Below, piece after piece: positions 49,644 through 58,814 of a stretch of DNA of 64,000 bases. The first letter of the stretch is position 1; each line of letters opens with the position of its first letter. The stretch spans positions 1 through 64,000 of the forward strand of contig NZ_JABEQL010000002.1 of the NCBI RefSeq assembly GCF_014174215.1. Direction: 5' to 3'. The position numbers were made by a program, and so were the translations under genes. The DNA comes from Gluconacetobacter tumulicola. Lineage in GTDB: Bacteria; Pseudomonadota; Alphaproteobacteria; Acetobacterales; Acetobacteraceae. The notes below the pieces were generated by a model. That model was not told the DNA's origin and did no database searches. It saw nothing but the letters and a program-made list of their open reading frames with translations.

Positions 49644-50681
49644 TTAGCGTATCTGGGCGTTCATGGCGGCAGCACTGATCTGATCAAGAGGGACGATCTG
49701 GGAGGCTGCGCCGAGTTCGGCGGCAACCCGCGGCATTCCATAGACGACCGAGGATGCCCTGTCTTGCGCAATTGTCCAGGCTCCGGCCCGGTGCATTGCA
49801 AGCAGGCCCTCGGCGCCATCCTGCCCCATGCCGGTCAGGATGATGCCCATGGCATGGTTGCCCGCATATTCCGCGACGGAGTCGAAGAGGACGTCGACAG
49901 ATGGACAATGACCATTGACTGGGGCGGCTTTCAGCAATCGTGTCACATATTGGCCGTCGCGCCGTTCCACGGACATGTGGCGGTCGCCTCCGGGGGCAAT
50001 GCGGACCATGCCGGGCAGCAGGACTTCGCCATTGCGGGCTTCGCTGATGGAGAGGGCCTCGATCTTCTGGTTCAGCCTGTTGGCGAAACTCGCCGTGAAC
50101 AAGGCCGGCATGTGCTGGCAGACGACGATGGGCGGGCTCTGGCGCGGGAAACCCGACAGCACCTGTTCCAGGGCTTCCACCCCGCCCGTCGACGCGCCGA
50201 TCGCAACCAGCCTGAAATCGTGGGACCAGGCTTTCTGGTGCTGTTGCGCGGAGGCCGGATCGTTGCGCTGGAATTTCGCGACGGGGGAATGGGCCGCCTG
50301 CCGGACGAGGCGGGCCAGGCCAGCAAAGGCGTCGCCACCGGGCGTCACGGACAAGGGTTTGGGAAAGCAATCGAACGCGCCCATCTGCAGGGCGGTGATC
50401 GCGATATCCGCTCCGCGCGCAGTCAAGCCCGACACCATCACGACGGGAATCGGGCGCAGCCGCATGATCTTGTCGAGAAACTGCAGGCCGTTCATGCTCG
50501 GCATCTCGACGTCGAGCGTGATCACGTCCGGCTGATCCTTGATGATCAGGTCCCGGGCTTCGATCGGGTTCGCCGCCTCACCGCAGATGACGATATCGGG
50601 ATGCTGTGCGAAGGAGCGCCGGATCAGGGCCCTTGCCGTTCGTGAATCGTCAACCACGAGAACCTTTATCGGCTTCTCCAC
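49644..50681 (-). CDS. cheB: Receptor methylesterase/deamidase CheB
   Basis: The 345-residue protein has an N-terminal receiver (VLVVDDSRTARALI, LDVEMPSMNGLQFLDKIMRL) and a C-terminal methylesterase domain. The latter holds the catalytic Ser in IGASTGGVEALE, His in CQHMPALFT and Asp in GMGQDGAEGL. It removes methyl groups added by CheR when phosphorylated by CheA. It is 3 bp from cheR. Confidence 0.96.
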   Translation of the reverse strand: MEKPIKVLVVDDSRTARALIRRSFAQHPDIVICGEAANPIEARDLIIKDQPDVITLDVEMPSMNGLQFLDKIMRLRPIPVVMVSGLTARGADIAITALQMGAFDCFPKPLSVTPGGDAFAGLARLVRQAAHSPVAKFQRNDPASAQQHQKAWSHDFRLVAIGASTGGVEALEQVLSGFPRQSPPIVVCQHMPALFTASFANRLNQKIEALSISEARNGEVLLPGMVRIAPGGDRHMSVERRDGQYVTRLLKAAPVNGHCPSVDVLFDSVAEYAGNHAMGIILTGMGQDGAEGLLAMHRAGAWTIAQDRASSVVYGMPRVAAELGAASQIVPLDQISAAAMNAQIR

Positions 50682-50684
50682 GCT

Positions 50685-51527
50685 TCAATGGTCCTTTCGG
50701 TAAATGGTCGGCGCAACCTGTATCAGACCGCACGCGCTTGCACAGGATACGCGCTCGGAATGGCCGACATACAGAAAGCCACCTGGTTCGAGCTTGTCGG
50801 CCAGGCGCTGCCAAAGGCGTTCGCGGGTGGCGTCATCGAAATAGATGACGACGTTCCGGCAGAAAATGGCTGAAAAAGACCCCTGGATTGGCCAGGAGGC
50901 ATTGAGATTGAGGACGCGGAATGCGGGCAGGCGGCGAATCGGGCCGGCAAACCGGTAATCCCCGTCGTCGGACGGCTCCATGAACTGCGATTTCCTGCCG
51001 GCGGGAATGGCCTCGACCTCTTCGGCATTGTAGGCGCCTTCGGTGGCCTGGGCGACGACATTGGCGTTGATGTCGGTCGCAAGGATGCGAAAATCGTGCG
51101 AGGCCGCGTCGGGAAAGGCCGTCATGACAGACATGGCGATGCTCCAGGGCTCCTGACCCGTGGAACAGGCGGCCGACCACACGCGTCCCCGTCTGCCCGC
51201 ACGAACCTGCGGGGCGAGATGGGGGATCACGACGGATTCGAGATGATCGAAATGGTTCTTTTCCCGGAAGAAACTCGTGACGTTCGTGGTCAGGGCGAAG
51301 ATCAGGTTCTGCATTTCGCCCTCGCCGGCGGACGACGTCACGAAATCCAGATAGGCCTGGAATGAACCCTGCCCCCGCTCCCGCACCCGGCGGGAAACGC
51401 GCGAATAGACGAGGGCCTTCTTGGTCGTGGGAAGATGGATGCCTGCCTGCTCGCGCGCGATCTGCCGGACTCTCTGGAAATCGGCATCCGTATATTCAGA
51501 CTCACTGGCCGGCATCAGGTCTTTCAT
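50685..51527 (-). CDS. cheR: Receptor methyltransferase CheR
   Basis: The 280-residue SAM-dependent methyltransferase has the N-terminal helical domain (FQRVRQIAREQAGIHL, KKALVYSRVSRRVRERG) and the catalytic domain with RVWSAACSTGQEPWSIAM, FRILATDINANVVAQA and IFCRNVVIYFD. Its start overlaps the cheW stop by four bases. The receptor gene in this operon ends in GWEDF, a likely docking peptide for it. Confidence 0.96.
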   Translation of the reverse strand: MKDLMPASESEYTDADFQRVRQIAREQAGIHLPTTKKALVYSRVSRRVRERGQGSFQAYLDFVTSSAGEGEMQNLIFALTTNVTSFFREKNHFDHLESVVIPHLAPQVRAGRRGRVWSAACSTGQEPWSIAMSVMTAFPDAASHDFRILATDINANVVAQATEGAYNAEEVEAIPAGRKSQFMEPSDDGDYRFAGPIRRLPAFRVLNLNASWPIQGSFSAIFCRNVVIYFDDATRERLWQRLADKLEPGGFLYVGHSERVSCASACGLIQVAPTIYRKDH

Positions 51528-51994
51528 TCGGAAACCGTATCCCCGACCAATTGCCCGACGACGGTGTCCAGGCGCAGGATACCGATCATCCGGTCATCGA
51601 CCAGTACCAGCCCGGCCAGGCAACTGCCTTCCTCAGATACGGCCTGCACGTCCTTGAGGTCGATATCGGCCATGTCGATGACGCGATCCACCAGCAATCC
51701 GCAGACGACGCCGTCCTTCGATTCGACGATGACCGCGACCCGGCGGGGATTGTCGGGCTGTGGCGGCACGTTCAGGTAGATCGCGAGGTCGATCACCGTC
51801 AGGATGATCCCGCGCAGGTTGATGGCCCCGCAGACATAGGGGGGAGCGAAAGGCAGGGTCGTGGTCTTTTCGAACCCACGGATCTCGCGAACGCTGAGGA
51901 TCGGAATGCAATATTCCTGCACACCGATGGCGAACACGATCATCTTGACGATCTTGGGATCCGTGGCCCTCTTGAGTTCGATCTGCTCCGTCAT
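51524..51994 (-). CDS. cheW: Chemotaxis coupling protein CheW
   Basis: The 156-residue adaptor couples the receptor to CheA. It has KMIVFAIGVQEYCIPILSVREIRGF at the N-terminus and the central VCGAINLRGIILTVIDLAIYL. VCGLLVDRVIDM follows, all SH3-like CheW signatures. ATG at 51994 follows GGAAGC. It lies between cheA and cheR. Confidence 0.95.
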   Translation of the reverse strand: MTEQIELKRATDPKIVKMIVFAIGVQEYCIPILSVREIRGFEKTTTLPFAPPYVCGAINLRGIILTVIDLAIYLNVPPQPDNPRRVAVIVESKDGVVCGLLVDRVIDMADIDLKDVQAVSEEGSCLAGLVLVDDRMIGILRLDTVVGQLVGDTVSE

Positions 51995-52034
51995 CTTGCT
52001 TCCCTGCTTAAATGTCGATTGCCGTATGGCGCGG

Positions 52035-54329
52035 CTAGGCTGCCAGTTCCGGGCGGGTGTTTGATGGCTTGCTGTCGATATGTCCAATGGCGGAGGCCAC
52101 CAGCGCCGAGACATCGAGGATCAGGGAAACGCTGCCGTCACCGAGAATGGTTGCCGCCGATACGCCGAATATCTGCCGGTAGTTGCTCTCGATGCTCTTG
52201 ATGACAACCTGGGTCTGGTCCCGGATTTCATCGACAATGAGGGCGGCGCGGGCGCCGGATTCGTTCTCGACGACAAGAATGATCGAGGCATCGAGGGAAT
52301 CGCGTGGCGGTGCGTCGGACAGTTTCAGCGCCGTGGCCAGCGGAATCAGCGGCATGCAGTCGCCGCGGATGGAAATCACGTTGCTGCCGTCGGGCAGGGC
52401 ATAAATATCGCTCTGTTTGACGATCATGGTTTCGATGATCGACGAGATCGGAATGACCATGGTCGATCCGCCGGCGACGATCAGCATGCCATCGAGAATG
52501 GCCAGGGTCAGAGGCAGGCTGAAACCGAATGTGGTTCCCTTGCCGGGGGTGCTGCTGATCGTGATTCTGCCGCCCAGGCTTTGAATGGCCTGTTTGACGA
52601 CATCCATGCCGACGCCGCGGCCGGAGAGGTTGGAAACCGTCGCTGCCGTCGAAAAGCCCGGCATGAAGATCAGGTTGTTGATCTCGTCATCCGACAGTAC
52701 CGCATTGGGCGGGATGATGCCCCGTTTGACCGCCGTTTCGAAGACGCGTTGACGGTTGATACCGGCGCCGTCGTCCTTGATGGTGATCAGGATCCTACCC
52801 GAACGGTGCTCGGCGGACAGGACGATGTGGCCTTCCGCCGGCTTGCCGGCGGCGATGCGGGCTTCCGTGCTTTCAATGCCGTGATCCACGGCGTTCCGCA
52901 GCATGTGGGTCAACGGATCGGTCAGCTTTTCGACCAGCGTCCGGTCGACTTCCGTATCCTCGCCCTCGAGCGTCAGGACGATGTCCTTGCCGGTCATGGA
53001 ACAGGCTTCGCGCACCACGCGCTGCATGCGCTGGAAGACGGCGCGGACGGGCTGGGCCCGTACCGCCATGACGGCATCCTGGATATCCCGTGTCAGGGAC
53101 TGCATGCTGCTGATGCTCTGGACCAGTTCATGCTGTCCCGCGGCATCGGTCCGGCGGGAGAGGGATTCGATCGCTGCCTGTGCAATCACCAGTTCGCCGA
53201 CCAGATCCATCAGGTCGTCGATCCGATGCAGGTCGACACGAATCGATGCCTGCTCGGGCTTGCGGGCGGCGGCCTGCGCGGCCCCGGTGACCGGAGGCGG
53301 CGTGGCGGTGCTGCCGGGAGGGAGATCGAGCGCCGCCGCAACCGGCATGGGGAAAAGTGCTTCAACCGGAGGCGGCAACGCAGGCTCGGGAGCTGGGGGC
53401 TCTGCCGCGCGTTCTTCCTCGGGCGGGGGAGCGGCTGCGGCTTCCGTTTCCGCCGGTTCGGCCTGTCCTCCGTCCTGTTCCGGGGGGATTTCGTCCTCGG
53501 TGGATTCGCGGACGATCGAGAAATCGCAGTCTTCGCTGACCCAGTCGAAGACCGCATTGGTGCTTTCTTCCGAGACTTCGGGTGGCAGGACGATATGCCA
53601 GGTAAGGTAGGATTTGTCGGGAACCAGATCGGCGAGGGGAGGGAGTGCTGACCAGTCGCAACTGGTCTGGATCTCGCCACCGCATTCCCGGGCGATGTCG
53701 GCCAGGCCGATCAGGATGTTTCGTGCATCGTCGCCGCGTTCGTACAGCGCGTCATGAGGATGGAAGGTCACGCGCAGCGCGGCGGCGGCCGGCGCGGGTT
53801 TCTCTTCGCCGAAGTCGAAATCAAAGGGAATCGGTTCGAAATCCGCCGTGACGGGTTCGAAATCTATGGGGACAGGGGAAAAATCCACCGGAATGACGTC
53901 TTCGGTCGTCGCTGCCGAGGCGGTGCCGTCATGATCCCCTCCGGTTCTGTTGATGGCTGCCAGTTCGGCGTGGCTCTCGGCGACGCGCGTCGGATCGACC
54001 GCCGCGCCGCCACGGGCCTCGTTGACCAGATCGCTCAGGACGTCCATCGCCTTGAGGAAGGTCTTGACGACGTCGTGGGTCGGCGCGAAACGCCCCGAAC
54101 GCAGGCCATCGAGAGAATTTTCGAAGACGTGCGAAAACCGCACAAGGTTATCGAGCCCGAAAGACGCTGCCCCGCCCTTGATGGAATGCACGGCGCGAAA
54201 GACAGCGTTGACGGTTTCATGCTCGGACTCGCCGTCCGACAAAGCCGAGAGCCCGCGTTCGAGCTCCTGTAGCTGCTCGTCACATTCCTGGAAGAAGATC
54301 TGGAGGATATCGTCCATATCGGAACTCAT
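52035..54329 (-). CDS. cheA: Chemotaxis histidine kinase CheA
   Basis: The 764-residue kinase has P1 with the phosphorylated His48 in AVHSIKGGAASFGL. A linker of four DFxP-type heptads (about 147-172) precedes a second small domain (about 180-275). The P3 dimerisation helices start near RVDLHRIDDLMDLVGELVIAQA. The P4 ATPase follows with MLRNAVDHGIE, DDGAGI and GRGVGMDVVK, and then a CheW-like P5. It phosphorylates both CheY proteins and CheB. Confidence 0.97.
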   Translation of the reverse strand: MSSDMDDILQIFFQECDEQLQELERGLSALSDGESEHETVNAVFRAVHSIKGGAASFGLDNLVRFSHVFENSLDGLRSGRFAPTHDVVKTFLKAMDVLSDLVNEARGGAAVDPTRVAESHAELAAINRTGGDHDGTASAATTEDVIPVDFSPVPIDFEPVTADFEPIPFDFDFGEEKPAPAAAALRVTFHPHDALYERGDDARNILIGLADIARECGGEIQTSCDWSALPPLADLVPDKSYLTWHIVLPPEVSEESTNAVFDWVSEDCDFSIVRESTEDEIPPEQDGGQAEPAETEAAAAPPPEEERAAEPPAPEPALPPPVEALFPMPVAAALDLPPGSTATPPPVTGAAQAAARKPEQASIRVDLHRIDDLMDLVGELVIAQAAIESLSRRTDAAGQHELVQSISSMQSLTRDIQDAVMAVRAQPVRAVFQRMQRVVREACSMTGKDIVLTLEGEDTEVDRTLVEKLTDPLTHMLRNAVDHGIESTEARIAAGKPAEGHIVLSAEHRSGRILITIKDDGAGINRQRVFETAVKRGIIPPNAVLSDDEINNLIFMPGFSTAATVSNLSGRGVGMDVVKQAIQSLGGRITISSTPGKGTTFGFSLPLTLAILDGMLIVAGGSTMVIPISSIIETMIVKQSDIYALPDGSNVISIRGDCMPLIPLATALKLSDAPPRDSLDASIILVVENESGARAALIVDEIRDQTQVVIKSIESNYRQIFGVSAATILGDGSVSLILDVSALVASAIGHIDSKPSNTRPELAA

Positions 54330-54345
54330 GCCGTCCCCGCTTTTT

Positions 54346-54729
54346 TCAGGCCGTTACCCGACGGATTGCCGCAACCAGACTGTCGGAGCTGAACGGTTTG
54401 ATGATCCATCCCGTCGCCCCGGCTGCCCTGGCCCTGGCCTTCTTCTCCGGATCGCTTTCCGTGGTCAGGACGATAATCGGCAGATGCTTGAACGCGGCCA
54501 TCTTTCGAACGGACTCAATCACGCCGAAACCATCCATGCGCGGCATGTTGATATCTGTAATGATTACGTCGGGAGGGGGGCTGGCGCTTTCCAGGACCTC
54601 GATGCCCTCCACGCCGTCCCCGCCCTGAATCACATCGTGGCCGGCTTCTTCCAGCGCCTTGCGCAGCATGCCTTGCATGGTTCGGGAATCATCAATCGTC
54701 AGAACACGCAAAATCTTTTTTTCCGTCAT
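54346..54729 (-). CDS. cheY: Chemotaxis response regulator CheY (first copy, before cheA)
   Basis: This 127-residue receiver has VLTIDDSRTMQGML, the phosphoacceptor in ITDINMPRMDGF, LTTESDPE with the switch Thr, and IIKPF with the Lys. It corresponds by position to CheYI/CheY1, which in Sinorhizobium acts as a phosphate sink. It overlaps the STAS gene by four bases. Confidence 0.93.
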   Translation of the reverse strand: MTEKKILRVLTIDDSRTMQGMLRKALEEAGHDVIQGGDGVEGIEVLESASPPPDVIITDINMPRMDGFGVIESVRKMAAFKHLPIIVLTTESDPEKKARARAAGATGWIIKPFSSDSLVAAIRRVTA

Positions 54730-55025
54730 GCTGAAAGCTCGCTGGAGGAAGTGGAAGGTTCTGACAGGAACTCACTGACCCCGAAAAGGGCGAACGCTTC
54801 CCTGACTTTCTCTGACGGCGCGACCAGGGGGCGACCGCTTGCCAGAAGAACCTGAAGGCACAGGCCGCCGATATACGCAATGCCTGAGGCGTCCAGAGCG
54901 GAACCCTCCGCCTCGGCCTGCGCGACAAGATCCTTGAGCGCCTCGACCGCCGCAGTGTCCAGGCGTTCTGGCAATGGAACTGGGGCGATGGAGAGCGTGG
55001 GGCCCGCTTCGTCTTCAGCGATCAT
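54726..55025 (-). CDS. STAS-domain chemotaxis protein (CheX/CheS position)
   Basis: The 99-residue protein is a STAS fold: LPERLDTAAVEALKDLV, then VLDASGIAYIGGLCLQVLLA-like strand and helix with SGIAYIGGLCLQ. In Sinorhizobium the gene at this position (cheS) helps CheA drain phosphate from CheY1; in Caulobacter it is named cheX. ATG at 55025 shares bases with the receptor stop codon (TGATG). Confidence 0.8.
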   Translation of the reverse strand: MIAEDEAGPTLSIAPVPLPERLDTAAVEALKDLVAQAEAEGSALDASGIAYIGGLCLQVLLASGRPLVAPSEKVREAFALFGVSEFLSEPSTSSSELSA

Positions 55026-56527
55026 CAGAAATCTTCCCATCCCTGATCGGATGAGGTGGTCAGCAGCGGTGTGGCTGACACGCTGGCGTTGGCCGACCGC
55101 GGGGGCTTGGACGCCGGCGCCCGTCCCGAGGAAATGGTAAAGGCATTTTCGTCGAACAGGCGTTCCCGATGATCATCGTCGACCTTGAACCGGCTGATGG
55201 TCTGGGTCAGCGTTCTGGTTTCCGCCGTGAGATTATGGCTGGCGGCTGTCGTTTCCTCGACCATCGCGGCGTTCTGCTGAGTCACCTGATCCATGTCGCC
55301 GATCGACGCGGTGACTTCGGACAGACGCTGGGCCTGGTCGCGGGTGGAGACGGAAATCTCTTCAACCCGCGTCGAAATGTTCTGCGTGCTGCCGGCGAAT
55401 TCGCTCAGGTACCGTCCGGTCTGCTGCACCAGGTCGACGCCCTTGTCGACCTGCTCCGCCGAGACGGAAATCAGGCGCTTGATCTCGCTGGCCGACTTGG
55501 CGGATTTTTCGGCAAGGGACCTGACTTCCTGCGCGACCACGGCGAAGCCTCGCCCGGCATCCCCGGCCCGGGCGGCCTCGACGCCTGCGTTCAGGGCCAG
55601 CACGTTGGTCTGGAAGGCAATACCGTCGATAACCGAAATGATCTCGCCGATCGCGTCGGATGATTTCTTGATGCCATCCATGGCCCGCGTCGTCTCGGTC
55701 ATGATATCGGTGGCCGATTTCACCTTGTCCAGGGATTGTTTCGCTTCGGAGTTGGCCTCGGAGCTGGCTTTGGCCGTGCGCTGGACACCATCGGTAATGG
55801 TGCGGACCGAAGCCGCGGCCTGACCGAGATTGGCGGCCTGCTTCTCCGTTCGTTTCGCCAAATCGTCGGACGCGGTCGAAATCTCGGTGGCGCCGGTCGC
55901 GATCAGTTCCGAATTGCTGGCCAGGGCGCGCAGTGCATCGTTCAGGTGCGACGCCGAATTGTTAAACGCGTCGCGCAGGGGGGCGAATTCGCCGTTGAAA
56001 ATCGTGGAGGTGATCCGGGTCCGCAGATCGCCGCGCGCCATGTCTGCCAAGGCGGAACCGAGGGCGTCGATCACTTCGTGGGTCTGCTTGTCGCGGGTTT
56101 GGCTGCGTTCGAGCGATTGCTGAATTTCCGCGGCCATGGCGGCCTGGCGGGCCTGCGCCGCGTTCTGCTCCTGAACGATGCGGGCGAATTCGACCATCAC
56201 ACGGGCCATGCGCCCGGTACCGTCCTGGTTTTCAAGAAACGGTACATTGCCGGAAATTTCGCCGCGCCCAAGCCGTTCGCCGAGATCGGTCAGCGTCTCA
56301 AGCGGCTCCGTCACTACGCGCGTCAGCATGAACCAGATCAGTTGGACGACGACCGCGCCAAAGGCGAGGGCGCACATGTTCACGAAGAACATGTGCTGGA
56401 TCGGCTCATGGATGAAATATCCGAAGGCTTCTATAACGATCTGAAGCAACAGATAGGCTTCCAGACCCAGCATCACGGTTCTGATCTTGCTCCGGAACGG
56501 TGCGTCCCGATACAGCCAATTCAACAT
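55025..56527 (-). CDS. Methyl-accepting chemotaxis protein without a periplasmic domain
   Basis: The 500-residue receptor has two close membrane helices (about 18-42 and 50-75) joined by only about ten residues, so there is no periplasmic ligand domain. A HAMP-like region and helices lead to the signalling tip with [36 protein letters not shown]. The C-terminus GWEDF matches the xWxxF peptide that tethers CheR/CheB. It heads the che operon, like mcpA or mcpE in related clusters, and likely senses a membrane or cytoplasmic cue. Confidence 0.93.
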   Translation of the reverse strand: MLNWLYRDAPFRSKIRTVMLGLEAYLLLQIVIEAFGYFIHEPIQHMFFVNMCALAFGAVVVQLIWFMLTRVVTEPLETLTDLGERLGRGEISGNVPFLENQDGTGRMARVMVEFARIVQEQNAAQARQAAMAAEIQQSLERSQTRDKQTHEVIDALGSALADMARGDLRTRITSTIFNGEFAPLRDAFNNSASHLNDALRALASNSELIATGATEISTASDDLAKRTEKQAANLGQAAASVRTITDGVQRTAKASSEANSEAKQSLDKVKSATDIMTETTRAMDGIKKSSDAIGEIISVIDGIAFQTNVLALNAGVEAARAGDAGRGFAVVAQEVRSLAEKSAKSASEIKRLISVSAEQVDKGVDLVQQTGRYLSEFAGSTQNISTRVEEISVSTRDQAQRLSEVTASIGDMDQVTQQNAAMVEETTAASHNLTAETRTLTQTISRFKVDDDHRERLFDENAFTISSGRAPASKPPRSANASVSATPLLTTSSDQGWEDF

Positions 56528-57120
56528 GCTGATCTAACTTTCCTTACACACCTGGCGGGGCGCCGTCATGTGGAGCTACGCGCGGTCTCGCTTCGATGGC
56601 ACGCCGGATTCTGATGGTTTTTCACGGCGTCTTTCTGCCCTGCGCCGAGGATAATAGGCTGGTGCTTGTTCTCCAAGGCCCTTGGGGGCGCTTGTAAAGA
56701 GATGTTTTTATTTGAATGTCGGTCTGTGGCGCGCGATGCAGGATCGTGGCGGGCTTTCCGGTCGGCCCGCCTGGAGCCGGACGGCAGGACGTGGTCCTTG
56801 CATGAGATTGCTCGCCAACTTCGAACGCCTGCATTGCCTGTTGGCCATTCCCGCTTTGTCTGCTGCCGCCGGAACGGAGCATTTCCCGAGAGAAGGGCCA
56901 GGGAGAAGGCCTCTTTTACCCTTCAGGAGTTGATATCGGGCATGACGTAAATCAATTAATAAGTCGTTAAATCTTATCGTGAGTGGGGTGCCGCTTCTAC
57001 CGGCTTCGGGTTTCGGCTGCGAGTCGCGGTGGATATGTTTTCCCGCCTGCTGAACAATCGGATGATGCGGGAACGCGTTCATTCATGCGGCCCCGACATG
57101 GCGGGACCACCATGATTCGT
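56528..57120. promoter_or_regulatory. Regulatory region between fliP and the che operon
   Basis: The 593-bp gap contains short overlapping frames without recognisable products. Its most notable element is the CtrA-type box at 56956-56970 in an A/T-rich patch (56940-56985). The che promoter should lie between there and 56527. Nothing like a second gene was supported. Confidence 0.45.
56956..56970. promoter_or_regulatory. Perfect CtrA-type box (TTAA-N7-TTAA)
   Basis: TTAA at 56956-56959 and TTAA at 56967-56970 are separated by exactly seven bases, the full consensus for the cell-cycle and flagellar regulator CtrA. It lies 429 bp upstream of the receptor gene that starts the che operon. Either CtrA or the CtrA-like regulator encoded at 18809-19612 could bind here. 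Confidence 0.55.
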
Positions 57121-57900
57121 TCATCCGCCGAAGCTTCGGACCAAGCCGCCCGCCACCATCTGCCAGCCATCGACCATGACGAAGAAGATGAGCTTGAACG
57201 GCAGCGAGATGGTCGCCGGGGGCAGCATCATCATGCCCAGGCTCATCAGCACGCTTGCCGTGACGATATCAATGACGAGAAACGGAAGATAAAGCAGGAA
57301 ACCCATTTCGAAGCCGCGACTGAGTTCACCGATCATGAAAGCCGGCATGATGACCCGCCAGGGTGTTTCGGCCGCCGTCTTCGGCGCCGGTAGATTGGCC
57401 AGATGCTGGAAGGTCGCGATGTCGGCCGGTCGGGCATTGGCAAGCATGAAGGTGCGAAAGGGTTCGGCCGTCGCCTTCAGACCATCGATCTCGCTGACTT
57501 GTCCTTCCATCATGGGGATGATGCCGTGGGTCCAGGACTGTTCAAGGACCGGCTGCATGACAAAGAAGGTGAGGAACATCGCGAGTCCGATGATCACTGT
57601 ATTCGGCGGTGTTCCCTGCGCGCCAATGGCGCCGCGCAGGAGCGACAGGACTATGATGATGCGTGTGAACGCGGTGACCATCACCAGCAGGCTGGGGGCG
57701 AGGGACAGCACGGTGATGAGCGCTGTTAACTGAATGAGGCGACTCGTCGTTCCCGCGTCTCCGAGCCCCTTGCCGAGATCGAGGGTCAGAGCCTGCGCGT
57801 GGGTCAGATCCGGAATGACAGCTAGCGTCACGAAGGCCAGAGTGCCGGTGATGATGGCCCCGGAACCGGTAGGACGGCTCGTGAGCAGTCGGACTGTCAA
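57121..57900 (-). CDS. fliP: Flagellar export gate protein FliP
   Basis: The 259-residue protein has a cleavable signal-like N-terminus and four later membrane helices. PSLLVMVTAFTRIIIVLSLLRGAIG and the C-terminal GFLLYLPFLVIDIVTASVLMSLGMMMLPP are diagnostic. Translation appears to start with TTG at 57900, behind AGAGGAG nine bases upstream. It is the last gene of the fliF-fliG-fliH-fliN-fliO-fliP run. Confidence 0.95.
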   Translation of the reverse strand: MTVRLLTSRPTGSGAIITGTLAFVTLAVIPDLTHAQALTLDLGKGLGDAGTTSRLIQLTALITVLSLAPSLLVMVTAFTRIIIVLSLLRGAIGAQGTPPNTVIIGLAMFLTFFVMQPVLEQSWTHGIIPMMEGQVSEIDGLKATAEPFRTFMLANARPADIATFQHLANLPAPKTAAETPWRVIMPAFMIGELSRGFEMGFLLYLPFLVIDIVTASVLMSLGMMMLPPATISLPFKLIFFVMVDGWQMVAGGLVRSFGG

Positions 57901-58041
57901 CGCGTCATGCTCCTCTGTTCATCTCGATTGCGATGAAGCTCCGAATCCGCATTCTGGGACGTTCGGCACGGTTTCATAAGATATTCCCATGGCGGCCCTC
58001 CGGTGACCGCGCAGGCTCCCGCGCTTCGGGCTGGTACGCAA

Positions 58042-58413
58042 TCAGCCGGCATGGATATCCGAAGGCTGGGCGGCCGATGGCAGAATGGGCGGAGGGGAGG
58101 CGCCCTGCTCGTCCACCCATCCCAGGAACAGGTCGTTTCCGCCACCGGTCAGGATCAGTCCCGTTTTCCTGTTGTATCGTATGATGCTGAGCCGGCGACG
58201 CTGATCGACGGCCAGGCTTTCGACGATCGCCAGAGTGCGGGTCTGGCGCCCTTTCAGCAGATATGGCTCCAGATATTTCAGGCCGTGGCGGCTGAGGAGA
58301 ATGAGTGCGATGACGATCGCGAACGACGCAAGATAGGCGAGCCATGCGAACGACCCGATACCATACGCCAGTGATCCCGTCTGGGACGTGGTAAGAAGGC
58401 CTGTCCCAGACAT
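58042..58413 (-). CDS. fliO: FliO-like flagellar assembly protein
   Basis: The 123-residue protein has one membrane helix (FAWLAYLASFAIVIALILL), then a cytoplasmic part with TRTLAIVESLAVDQRRRLSIIRYNRKTGLILTGGGNDLFLGWV, the usual FliO pattern. It assists assembly of the FliP ring. Its place before fliP supports the call. Confidence 0.85.
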   Translation of the reverse strand: MSGTGLLTTSQTGSLAYGIGSFAWLAYLASFAIVIALILLSRHGLKYLEPYLLKGRQTRTLAIVESLAVDQRRRLSIIRYNRKTGLILTGGGNDLFLGWVDEQGASPPPILPSAAQPSDIHAG

Positions 58414-58425
58414 ATTCTGCCCCTT

Positions 58426-58797
58426 TCAGCCCTGCGCGGTCGGAGACGAGGAAAGGATTTCCGTCATCGTCACGCCGATATGGTTATCATCGACGACCAC
58501 GACTTCACCGCGCGCGATCAGGCGGTTGTTCGCATAGATGTCTACCGCTTCGCCCAGTTTCTTGTTCAGTTCCACGACCGCGCCGCGGCCCAGCCGCAGT
58601 AACTGGCTGACCGGCATCGTTGCCGTGCCGATGACGGCCGTGATTCGGACCGGGATGTCGTAGACAGCCTCCATCTGGCTGGCGCCGACGGTGCTCGCGT
58701 CCTTGTCGCCCTGTTCCGGTGCGCTGGCGGCCGGAGACGCCGCCGACGCGTTGGTGGAGAAATCCTCCAGTCCGATATGTCCGCTATCCGAGTTCAT
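58426..58797 (-). CDS. fliN: Flagellar motor switch protein FliN
   Basis: The 123-residue C-ring protein has an acidic N-terminus and the SpoA-type domain: DIPVRITAVIGTATMPVSQLLRLGRGAVVELNKKLGEAVDIYANNRLIARGEVVVVDDNHIGVTMTEI. ATG at 58797 begins MNSDSGHIG. It follows fliH by 17 bp; fliM is about 19 kb away. Confidence 0.95.
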   Translation of the reverse strand: MNSDSGHIGLEDFSTNASAASPAASAPEQGDKDASTVGASQMEAVYDIPVRITAVIGTATMPVSQLLRLGRGAVVELNKKLGEAVDIYANNRLIARGEVVVVDDNHIGVTMTEILSSSPTAQG

Positions 58798-58814
58798 GTT
58801 TCTCTCCGCCTGGT

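Noticed and set aside
56622-57082. Short frames between the che operon and fliP
   Set aside because: Both strands give overlapping unlike frames without motifs; the region contains a CtrA box and reads as promoter DNA.
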